From contig JAPMOS010000286.1 of NCBI GenBank assembly GCA_027972325.1, positions 1 through 34,487 of the forward strand: DNA of 34,487 nt. Direction: 5' to 3'. Every line of letters begins with the position of its first letter. The stretch's first letter is position 1. Shown here in pieces: positions 6,850 through 20,309 of the stretch. The position numbers and the translations under genes are program-made. The notes beneath the pieces were generated by a model. The model did not search any database. It worked only from the letters and a program-made list of their open reading frames with translations, and was not told where the DNA came from. The stretch is from Paratrimastix pyriformis. Lineage: Eukaryota > Preaxostyla > Paratrimastigidae.

Positions 6850-9800
6850 ATGGAACCACAAAAGAAAGTCATCTTTACTGATAGAATCTCTCTCGCTAAC
6901 ACTTTTGGTTACGATAGAGTAGCTGTCGAAACTCAGAATGAAAATCCTCTTGAACTTAGATGTGATGCTGCGCTAAAAAAGAATGTGACTATTGATGGAG
7001 AAACTGTGTTAGGAAACAATCTTACAATCAATGGCGGCACTCATACAGTCAATGGTGAAACTACATTTAATGGTCTTGTTAAATTTAATAGTGATGTCAT
7101 TTTGCCTTCTGCTCCTATTCCTGACATGTCAATTGGACAACTGTCTAATGTTGATGTGTCAACTGGACTTGTTGATAAACAAATACTGCTTTATGATGCT
7201 ACTTCTCAATGCTGGAAGAATTCTGCTGCAAATGAATCAACCACTGCTAAATACAACACCATCACAGAAATAACTGCCGGTAATGGCACTTCAGTTAATA
7301 ATGTACTTCTGGCTTCTGGAAAAATCACTGCAACCAATGCACAAATCACCTCTTTTACAACTGCTGGATTGGTTCACTGCGATGCCTCTGGAAATATGTC
7401 ATCATCAACTTTGATCAATTCAGATATTACTGATGGCACAATTAATGATGCTAAACTTAACACTATTAGCACTGCTGGAAAAATAGCTAACTCTGCTACA
7501 ACTGCTACTGATGTAAGTACTGCTTCCACTATCGTGCTTCGAAATGCAAGTGGTGACACTAAAGTGAACAATCTCTCTGCAAACTCTGTATTGGCAAACA
7601 CTGTCAAATCAGTGACATCTGGAAACTTAGACATCCAATCAAATGGTAATGTAAACATCGATATCGATAACGACAATAATGAAACGAGCAAAACCTTCAC
7701 TGTAACTACTAATAATGGCGCCTCTACTTTATTCCAAGTGAATGATGCTGGAAAAATAATCATTCCTACAATGGCTTCTGCTAATATAGTTCATTCCACT
7801 GCAACTGGTGAATTGGCTGTCTCTAAAATAGTATCAACTGATATCGTTGATGGAGCTGTGACTGATGCAAAAATAGCCTCTTTATCTATTCCGAATGCAC
7901 CTTCCACAATTGTACAACGTGATGCTAATAGCAAAATATACTGTGCTACTGTGGTAGCTGATAGAGTGGCTCCTACTGGTGCAACATTGAGTGTTCCTGC
8001 TGCTATCTCATGCAATTCTATCACTTCTGGTGCTATAACATGCACAGGCTCTCTGAAGACTGCAATCAATGATGCTCAAATCCTCGGCACTGACTCATCT
8101 GGTAATGTCGTATCTGGTGCCTTTCCTCTCGCATTGACTGCTAACTCAATCACTACAAGCGGTGGCAACTTAATCATAAATAATCCAATCGCTGTTGACA
8201 ATATAATTCCTCTTAATACTTCTCTCAAAATTGGTAACTTCACTGTGAATTCAACTGATACCACATTCGAAAATGCTGATAACACTACGTTCACAATCAA
8301 GTCAAAAGGCAACATCAAATACAATAGCGATTACAATGCTAATGACACTTCTCCAAATCATACATTCACTATTGGGGCTACTGATATGCTTTCCATATAT
8401 TCAAATAAACTTAAGACTGCCTTTCCATTTGAATGTCCATTGATCGGCTCTAATACCGGTTCCCTCAAAATATCAATGTATCCTTATGGTAACACCAACT
8501 GGGGCATTTATCAGTCAAGCTCTGGCGCAAATGCTGACTTCCCTGGAACTGGTGCGGCATGTGCCGGGTATGATATGAACAACGCAATTCGATTCCGTGT
8601 TTATGACAGTAATTCTACCGGATTAATCTTCGAAAACTCAAACAATGTATGCAACTTCTCGGCAAATTCCAATACTGGTACCTTCTGGACTCGTGGACTG
8701 CTCACTGCTGGCGGTAACTTAGCAAGTCCTAAAATTAGCTCAGTGGCATCTTCTGCAAATCTCGGACTTAAAATTGGATTCAATGGAACTGTTGATAACG
8801 CCTGGGGTGCCTATATGTCTGCAACCACTTCATTTGACGGAACTACTGCATGTGTCGGATACGATTTCTCAGGACAAGCACTTCGACTTAGGGCTTATAA
8901 CAATGCTAACTGTGGTATACTATTCGAAAACAGTGACAATGTGACGAACTTCTCTGTCAATTCAAACTCTGGCGCATTATTTGTACGTGGTATGGCTTCA
9001 TTTCCTGGTGGCATTCGTCTTCCACAAAATGTGAACGGTTATCTCGTTAGTGACCTAAATGGATTCATCACGACTACAAGTAGCATTTGGCGTGCTGAAA
9101 ATATCGCTGGAAAAAGTAACACTGTCGCTTCTATCACCTCAACTGGAAATAAAATCAACATCTCTGGTGATACTGACTCTGCTTTTTATACGGCTAACAA
9201 CTCGAATTATGGCGTATCAATTTCTTCTGGTAGCGTGAACTGTATGAACTTTGGAGAAACTCGTATTACTTCACCTCTCATTCGTTCTACCACTCAATCA
9301 ACTGGTGATTCTCTGCAAGTGTACATCGATTCCAATGGAAAAATGCATGTTCCTTCCTCATCTATTCGGTACAAATCAAATGTTGTCGATATGGAAGACA
9401 CTTCTTACATCTACAATCTTCGTCCTGTCAATTTTATCTTTATAGATGACCCTAAAAGCACTAAGTGTTATGGACTTATCGCTGAAGAATGCGCTCCTGT
9501 ATGTCCTGATCTGGTATATTATAAAGATAACATTGTCGAAGGTATTAGGCAAGACAGACTACCATTTATGCTGCTCAATGAATTAAAACGTCTCAAAGTA
9601 CAATGTGATTCAATCACTGCTGAAAATAGCGCTGTTACTGCTCGATGTGATTCATTAACAATTGAAAACGCTTCACTAAAAGCACAAATAGAAACATTGA
9701 AAACTGCTGTAGCGGAAATCAGACAGATGATTTCTGTTACTTTCGAAACGACTCAACCTTCATCAATTGACAATGGTAAGATGGCATTTTATGTCGCTGA

Positions 9801-9855
9801 CGACTCTACACTGAAGGCTACATGGAAGATAAACAATGTACGACAAGCTAAGTAG
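6850..9855 (+). CDS. Tail-fibre-like protein with C-terminal S74 chaperone/peptidase
   Basis: A 1001-residue adhesin-like fibre. The N-terminal and middle parts are low-complexity Ser/Thr/Asn/Ala beta-repeats with recurring motifs such as SDITDGTINDAKL, D(I/G)VDGAVTDAKI and IVLRNASGD/IVQRDANSK, typical of trimeric phage fibres. Two related blocks lie at about 540-615 and 642-715, each with W-G-Y, GYD and FENS(N/D)NV motifs. Around residue 836 begins an S74 (intramolecular chaperone) domain: SSSIRYKSNV, then RPVNF and GLIAEE. In this family the serine before the IRYK-like motif is the self-cleavage site and the domain is removed after fibre trimerisation. A coiled coil follows (about 910-985). 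The frame looks whole. Probable role: host attachment spike. Confidence 0.85.
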   Translation: MEPQKKVIFTDRISLANTFGYDRVAVETQNENPLELRCDAALKKNVTIDGETVLGNNLTINGGTHTVNGETTFNGLVKFNSDVILPSAPIPDMSIGQLSNVDVSTGLVDKQILLYDATSQCWKNSAANESTTAKYNTITEITAGNGTSVNNVLLASGKITATNAQITSFTTAGLVHCDASGNMSSSTLINSDITDGTINDAKLNTISTAGKIANSATTATDVSTASTIVLRNASGDTKVNNLSANSVLANTVKSVTSGNLDIQSNGNVNIDIDNDNNETSKTFTVTTNNGASTLFQVNDAGKIIIPTMASANIVHSTATGELAVSKIVSTDIVDGAVTDAKIASLSIPNAPSTIVQRDANSKIYCATVVADRVAPTGATLSVPAAISCNSITSGAITCTGSLKTAINDAQILGTDSSGNVVSGAFPLALTANSITTSGGNLIINNPIAVDNIIPLNTSLKIGNFTVNSTDTTFENADNTTFTIKSKGNIKYNSDYNANDTSPNHTFTIGATDMLSIYSNKLKTAFPFECPLIGSNTGSLKISMYPYGNTNWGIYQSSSGANADFPGTGAACAGYDMNNAIRFRVYDSNSTGLIFENSNNVCNFSANSNTGTFWTRGLLTAGGNLASPKISSVASSANLGLKIGFNGTVDNAWGAYMSATTSFDGTTACVGYDFSGQALRLRAYNNANCGILFENSDNVTNFSVNSNSGALFVRGMASFPGGIRLPQNVNGYLVSDLNGFITTTSSIWRAENIAGKSNTVASITSTGNKINISGDTDSAFYTANNSNYGVSISSGSVNCMNFGETRITSPLIRSTTQSTGDSLQVYIDSNGKMHVPSSSIRYKSNVVDMEDTSYIYNLRPVNFIFIDDPKSTKCYGLIAEECAPVCPDLVYYKDNIVEGIRQDRLPFMLLNELKRLKVQCDSITAENSAVTARCDSLTIENASLKAQIETLKTAVAEIRQMISVTFETTQPSSIDNGKMAFYVADDSTLKATWKINNVRQAK

Positions 9856-10470
9856 CTGTTTGCATGAGGCTGAGATTCCATAATGCTGCTTATCATCAAC
9901 CCATACTTTAAGTTGAACTATCATTTTAACTGTGCTCCCTGGATTGACGGCTTTCCGTAAATCCTCATTTGTTTGTATTGTTGTGTCCTGTTTTACCTCA
10001 CCATCTTCATCTTTTCGGAAGACACTCGGATACAGTGTATCTGCATATCCAACTGCTACTTTATAGTAGCTCGGAAACTTGTCATTATCACTCGTCTTGG
10101 CAAATGATTTGTATTGAAATTCATCTGGTTTGCCTTCTTCAAAAGTACCATTCACAATGCTTTCCACATTGTTTTGACAGTACTTCTCGAGCTTGTCTAT
10201 CATCTTCTTAAAGTCATCGCCTACATTCTCAACTGGTAACCTGATGGTTTTAGTGTTCTCGTAAAAGTTCACTCCATAAGGTCCTAAGTCGATTTGTGGC
10301 GTCTGAACTAATAGGTTACTACCATTATGTTCAATGTGACACATCTTCATTGTCTTCTCTTGCTTCCTGGATGATTCAGATAATGCTTCAATTGACACTT
10401 TCTTAACTGTGAAATCGTTCGGAATGATCACAACTGGCATATCAGACTCAACAGATTGCTTGCTTGACAT
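9763..10470 (-). CDS. DUF5871-like viral protein, 235 aa (possible ssDNA-binding)
   Basis: The middle contains MCHIEHNGSNLLVQTP followed by GPYGVNFYE, a hydrophobic/charged helix with DDFKKMIDKLEKYC, and a later KVWVDDKQHYGISAS stretch. This order resembles a family seen in algal large DNA viruses and PLVs (DUF5871-like: Y.G..L.iQTP, then a W...K.YG.S end). A role in nucleic-acid binding has been suggested for similar proteins but is not certain. The last 30 residues overlap the 3' end of the fibre gene and look less conserved. The ATG at 10470 is preceded by TATAGTTAGT (complement of 10487-10496). Confidence 0.5.
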   Translation of the reverse strand: MSSKQSVESDMPVVIIPNDFTVKKVSIEALSESSRKQEKTMKMCHIEHNGSNLLVQTPQIDLGPYGVNFYENTKTIRLPVENVGDDFKKMIDKLEKYCQNNVESIVNGTFEEGKPDEFQYKSFAKTSDNDKFPSYYKVAVGYADTLYPSVFRKDEDGEVKQDTTIQTNEDLRKAVNPGSTVKMIVQLKVWVDDKQHYGISASCKQLLSLSYIVYLPCSLQCRVVSDIKCHLTIVN

Positions 10471-10510
10471 TACTGGTTATTATATACTAACTATAGATAA
10501 TAATTTTTCT
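10471..10510 (-). promoter_or_regulatory. Promoter-like AT-rich element
   Basis: On the minus strand an A/T run is followed by TATAGTTAGT about 17-26 bases before the ATG at 10470. It matches the motif found at other gene starts in the element. Confidence 0.4.
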
Positions 10511-11036
10511 TAAAATACCTTTACTGATTCAGTGATTATAATGAGTGCGCATCCTGATGAGATATTACTCATTATATCGTCAGTAGCTCATCAAAATTGC
10601 GCTTTATTAGCCTTATAGCTCAAATGATGAAACGCTGTTTTTTATCTCTTTGAAATAGAAGGTAAATCTGATTGATTTCTCTTTCAATTCATGTTCTCCC
10701 TATTGAAATTTTCGCTTTAAAGGGCTCGGTGCTGAAATCAAATTTCATCTTGTTTTATCATTTTGTCATACTTTTCCATTTTCTTAGAATCAATTATTTG
10801 AGCTGATTCAATCAAAAAGAATGCATCATTTACTTAAGATTGATGCATTATTTAATGATCACTTTTGAAAAGCACTTTTGTCACAATTTTATTTTGAATG
10901 AAGAGATAAGCTGTTTCTGATTGAATTCTCTTTCGTTTGATGCTTAAGATGATTGAATTGTTTGATTTGACAAAAATGGCAAAATAATTTCTGGGACAAA
11001 AAATGGAAAAAAATTGAAAATGCATGGAGAATTCGC
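10511..11036. other. Gene-free AT-rich end region of the element
   Basis: No convincing gene is seen on either strand. It contains an inverted repeat AATGCATCA/TGATGCATT at 10820-10828 and 10841-10849, and many short T- and A-rich runs. The region leads into the 127-bp tandem repeat and so looks like the sub-terminal zone of the viral element. Confidence 0.5.
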
Positions 11037-11308
11037 TTTTTGCCTCTAATTTCGTTTGTAGCTCGAATGAATTGATGCTTCAATCATTCAAAGCTGATTA
11101 AAATAAAATGCTCGTTTTACTTAAAAAACATTGAGAAAAAAGATTTTGCTCTGAAGAAATCGATTTTTGCCTCAAATAACGTTTGTAGCTCGAGAAAATT
11201 AATGCTTAAATCATTCAAAGCTGATAAAATAAAATGCTCCTTTTCGATAAAAAATAATGAGAAAAAAAGATTTTGTTCTGAAGAAATCGATTTTTGCCTC
11301 AAATAACA
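11037..11308 (+). repeat. 127-bp tandem repeat at the element edge
   Basis: Copies begin with TTTTTGCCTC at 11037, 11164 and 11291, giving two full units and a short third piece. The two full copies differ at scattered bases. The array sits at the end of the AT-rich block and may be part of a terminal repeat. A matching array would be expected at the other end, outside the window. Confidence 0.8.
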
Positions 11309-11346
11309 ACGCAAGCGTGAAAAATTGTGTGTGAAAATCGATTGTC
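11309..11346. other. Junction between AT-rich element and GC-rich DNA
   Basis: The repeat array ends at about 11,308 and the first host-type codon (stop of the minus-strand gene) is at 11,347. The few bases between are mixed in composition. The exact insertion point and any target-site duplication cannot be fixed without the other end. Confidence 0.5.
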
Positions 11347-17174
<5,828 letters not shown>

Positions 17175-17466
17175 CTGCGGGGGTGGGGGTGGGGGTGGGG
17201 GTTTGTGCGGGGTGTGGTTGGTTCTGGCCTGTGGGTGGAGGGGGGGGGGGGGTGAGGGGGGTTTGGTGGTTGGAGCGGTTTTTTGCTGCTCGAGAACTGG
17301 ATGAGATGGTGCTCACGAAACCAAATTTCGCGTCCGTCAGGCCTAACACCCCAACCCCAACCCCGATCCCCAACTTCCCCGTCCACTCCCACCCCCACTC
17401 ACCCAACGCAACCCCCCCCCCCCCCGGACCCCCCGACACCCAATCCCCCACCCCCCTTCTGGTTAA
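17175..17466. other. G-rich/C-rich spacer between divergent genes
   Basis: On the plus strand, G-rich 17176-17270, unique 17275-17340, then C-rich 17341-17460. It may hold a divergent promoter, or introns of either gene: G-rich after donors and C-rich before acceptors fits both strands. The unique middle could encode a small exon on the minus strand. Confidence 0.4.
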
Positions 17467-20092
17467 ATGATCCTCTTGCTTTGCAATGCAGGTGAGGCCT
17501 TTGATGATTTAGGCCGACTTTGTGGCGGCATCATGTTGAACCCCCTGGCGCCGCACAGCATGTACCGGCTCAACAATGTGGTGTCGTCCTGTGATCTCCT
17601 GCCTCTTGAGGAACATGAACATCGTCTCCCCGGGGAGACACGTCCCTCAGATGGAATCTTCTTCACTTTTTCTGTCATCAGGCAGCTCCGGAACTTGCTC
17701 AGTATTCCCGCCTGGGCTCGTGCTGTGGTCTGGGATCCTGTCCACATGTACCCGCGTCCCTACGGGAGCTTCCAACCCGACAAGCTGGGAAGTGTCTTCG
17801 ATGGGCTTTACTGCCGAAGGCATCCTCTCCTGTCCGCCCCCGACCGCTTTGTACTGGGCCTTCATCTCTTGTCGGACGCGGGTCAGGCCTTCAAGTGGGG
17901 TCAAGGTTCTATCCTCTTGGGTGCCCTTGTGGTTGCCAACCTGCCCCGGGAGCTCCAGCACGAAGAAAGCAACCTCCTCCTCGTGCTGGTGGCCCCGAAA
18001 TTGAAGAACGATCTCATCTTTCACGACAGTTACTATCGGCGATTGAAGGAAGAGCTCGTCGTGCTGCTGGAGGGTGTTGAAATGTGGGACGCCTCCCGGC
18101 AGGCCAACATCTTGGTTCAGGCTGTGCTGCTGCCATCCGCATTCGACTACCAGGAAGTGGCGGCTCTGTTGGGTGCTCAAGGATCAGGTGCTACGCGACC
18201 CTGCACTCACTGCGAGGCAAAGTGCGGGGACCCTTCTTGGCACAGCAGCGGCACCGAGGAAGGACAGCGGGACATGCGCCTCCGCAACTACCGGCGCCAA
18301 CTGGATTTGGCGAAGGAAGCCGTCCGTACCCTTCGCGATGGATCACCTTCAGACGAGACAATTACGAAGACGTGGTCAAAAGCCCTGTCTGTTAAGCCTT
18401 GCTCAGCCGAACTGAGCTTTGTACTGACTCGGTCTCTCCCCTAGTTCCTGGCGATACGATACGATCTTTTTCAGGTTTCCTGGTCTTCTGGCTGCCTTCT
18501 TTTTCGATCTCTTCCTTTACGACGAGCTTCATAACGATGGTCCGGGTTTTAACATGAGCATGAGGGCATGCTGACTTTTCCTCTTTCAGGCTTGAAGCTC
18601 ATCAAGGACTTGCTGGAAGCCCTCGTTCTGGACATTGCCCGGACAAGGATCACCGCAGCTGTTCGCGAAGAACTCGCCGAGAGGCTCAACCTCCAGGAAG
18701 ATCAGATCACTGCCTTGATCGTCGCCAACTTGGCCGCCAAGGAACTCCACGGCTTCTTGCATGCGGATTTTCCAGACGTCCGCTACTTTTTCTCAGGCAT
18801 GACAAGCTCGCTGTCCGCCCACCACAAGCTGAAGATCTTCCAGCTGTGGCCAGTCCTCCTGGCCGATCCGGATCTCAAGAGATGCTACAAGCCTCCTGCG
18901 GTGTTGCTGGCAGCGCTTCAGGCCGCGAGTTCATACCTGCTCCTTTCGCGGCAGGACGCATACGACCAGGCCTCCGTGGCGGCCCTTGGCCGGGCGGCCT
19001 GTTTGTTGCAGCAGAACATCTGGATCCTCTCCCAACACGTCAACTTCAAGGGGACGGTGAAGTTCACCATCAAAGCCCATCTCCTGGGCCACGTCCAACG
19101 TCTCTTGGTCTGCACACGGACAGACAGCGAATGGCGTTGTCATTATTCTCCTCCGCTTTTCCCCCCGTAAAATTAGGAAGTGGGCGGGCCCAACCGGGTC
19201 TGTGACACCTACGTCACGGAACGGCTGGTGCATTGGGCCATGGTGATCTGTCGGAACGGCCAGAGGCGGGATGTCGCACGGGCGGTGGCTACGGCCTTCC
19301 AACGCCGGCACGCTTGCAAAGTGCGGCTGCAGAATTTGACAATGAATCCGAACGACTCTGACGGGCCCTGGAACCTCCCTGTGCTGACCCACCTCGTGAC
19401 ACCCGTTACGCCTGCTGACCCGGAGGACGATGACGTGGCGGCAGTGATCCGGTGCGCCCGCGACAATGGAATCGAGGTCAACCTCGACACACCCGGCGCC
19501 AAATTCTACCTCCAGCGCGCTAACGCCATGCAATTCCGTGGAAGGTGTGTGTGGGCCGATGAGATCCGAATTTCGAGAGGCGAAGACAGTCCTTCTGCCC
19601 GCAAGGCCCAACGTCAGAGTTTTTTCTGGTTTCAGTCTGTGCTGTGTACTCTGTGATTTGATCGGCCGACTTTGCCTTCTTTAGGAGCCCCCCGTTGCTC
19701 ACCAGGTTCCTTGGACGGGCAATGGTGTTTTGGCGTCTCGTGCGGGTGCGGGGCCACGAGGTGAGCGTTGTCTTTGAGTGTCTGCGGGTTGCTCGGGTCT
19801 GCTGCCGCCTGCAGGTCAACTGAACTTGAGAAACCCTTCATAATAGCTTGCATTGAGCCCCCCCGACCAGCAAACCTTCTTCGTGTATCGAACGGCCAGA
19901 TACCTCGAGCACCGGGCGGACATTCCCTTGCGCAACGTGGTCGCCTTGGCAGATGTCTGCCTGGCCTGGCAGAACGGTGGCGTGGCAGAGCCGGAAGCAG
20001 ACGACGATGCACCAGAGGAAGCAGAGGAAACCGAAGGTGCCAGGCGGGTGCGACGCCGCCGGAGCCTGAAGGGGATTGTGGTTTTGTCTTAG
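17467..20092 (+). CDS. TNP2-type (CACTA/EnSpm/Plavaka-like) transposase, multi-exon
   Basis: DDE-type transposase in about four exons (17467 to about 18400, about 18590-19165, about 19180-19610, about 19853-20092). Exon 1 has the hallmark order of TNP2 transposases: a DG..R.HPLL lead, LLSDAGQAF (D137, probable first catalytic Asp), VVANLP at about 155-160, GVEMWDAS at 203-210, AFDYQEVAALLG (D227), and CTHCEAKC zinc ligands from C246. Later exons give the helical region with SSLSAHHKLKIFQLWP and a GGPNRVCDTYVTERL segment like the conserved post-catalytic block. The protein would be about 700 residues. The N-terminus may be incomplete. Terminal CACTA repeats were not located. The phase between exons 1 and 2 does not fit cleanly, so decay or an assembly indel is possible. 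Confidence 0.72.
18568..19170 (+). CDS. Transposase exon 2 (C-terminal helical region)
   Basis: The acceptor CTCTTTCAG is at about 18,588. It encodes LIKDLLEALVLDIART, RYFFSGMTSSLSAHH and a long helical part ending KFTIKAHLLGHVQ, matching the position of the helical insertion and His-containing block in TNP2-type transposases. Small introns separate it from exons 1 and 3. Confidence 0.55.
   Translation: MLTFPLSGLKLIKDLLEALVLDIARTRITAAVREELAERLNLQEDQITALIVANLAAKELHGFLHADFPDVRYFFSGMTSSLSAHHKLKIFQLWPVLLADPDLKRCYKPPAVLLAALQAASSYLLLSRQDAYDQASVAALGRAACLLQQNIWILSQHVNFKGTVKFTIKAHLLGHVQRLLVCTRTDSEWRCHYSPPLFPP
19180..19656 (+). CDS. Transposase exon 3
   Basis: Begins with GGPNRVCDTYVTERLVHW, like the G.P......ERL segment that follows the catalytic core in this superfamily, then a variable region with DPEDDDV. 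The genuine exon probably ends near 19,610, before an intron of about 240 bp. Confidence 0.5.
   Translation: MGGPNRVCDTYVTERLVHWAMVICRNGQRRDVARAVATAFQRRHACKVRLQNLTMNPNDSDGPWNLPVLTHLVTPVTPADPEDDDVAAVIRCARDNGIEVNLDTPGAKFYLQRANAMQFRGRCVWADEIRISRGEDSPSARKAQRQSFFWFQSVLCTL
19853..20092 (+). CDS. Probable last exon of the transposase
   Basis: Open frame with TFFVYRTARYLEHRAD, LADVCLAWQNGG, an acidic stretch (EADDDAPEEAEE) and a basic end before the TAG-type stop at 20090-20092. An acidic/basic C-terminal tail is common in these transposases. Confidence 0.45.
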   Translation: MSPPDQQTFFVYRTARYLEHRADIPLRNVVALADVCLAWQNGGVAEPEADDDAPEEAEETEGARRVRRRRSLKGIVVLS

Positions 20093-20309
20093 CAAACTCG
20101 TCGTTTCTTGGGTGTGTGCCCTCTTCGAATTCCGGAATTCCTTCTGTTCCTTGTCACAAGCATACTATAGTACACATACATTCACCCAGAAATGTGAGAG
20201 GAGGAGGGTGTGCGGGTGGTTTGGGGGTGGGGGGTGTTGGGGTGGGGGGGGGGGGGGGCTTGGGGGGCGGGGGGTGGTATTGGTTGGCGGTGTTGGTGGG
20301 GATATGAAA
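20093..20309. other. Convergent 3' spacer with G-rich tract
   Basis: Lies between the ends of the plus-strand transposase and the minus-strand zinc-finger gene. Bases 20180-20300 are strongly G-rich with runs of 4-13 G on the plus strand, with G-quadruplex potential. Confidence 0.6.

Larger units (their letters stand above)
1..11310. mobile_element. Endogenous Polinton-like virus (PLV) fossil, partial
   Basis: AT-rich, intronless, compact block with genes on both strands and short AT-rich spacers, unlike the GC-rich, intron-bearing DNA from about 11,345 onward. Diagnostic parts are an A32/FtsK-HerA packaging ATPase (4236-5240), capsid-like pieces (2957-4182), an S74-type tail-fibre protein (6850-9855) and small virus-type proteins. 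An ATPase next to a capsid gene is the morphogenesis core shared by PLVs, Polintons and virophages. No DNA polymerase, protease or integrase is visible, so the element continues left of the window and its terminal repeats cannot be paired. Many frames are open, suggesting a fairly young insertion, but it is broken in at least two or three places. PLV is favoured over virophage or adintovirus from gene style only. Confidence 0.8.

Noticed and set aside
7374-8783. Minus-strand ORFs within the fibre gene
   Set aside because: Shadows of the 1001-residue plus-strand frame, with hydrophobic composition caused by complementing Ser/Thr/Asn codons.
1-11310. AT-rich half as bacterial or phage contamination
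   Set aside because: The A32-type ATPase, capsid style and DUF5871-like protein point to a eukaryotic PLV-type virus, although a chimeric assembly join cannot be excluded from sequence alone.
10889-11314. Short minus-strand ORFs at the end of the viral element
   Set aside because: They run through the 127-bp tandem repeat and have Phe/Leu/Lys-rich composition from AT-rich DNA; no coding signal.
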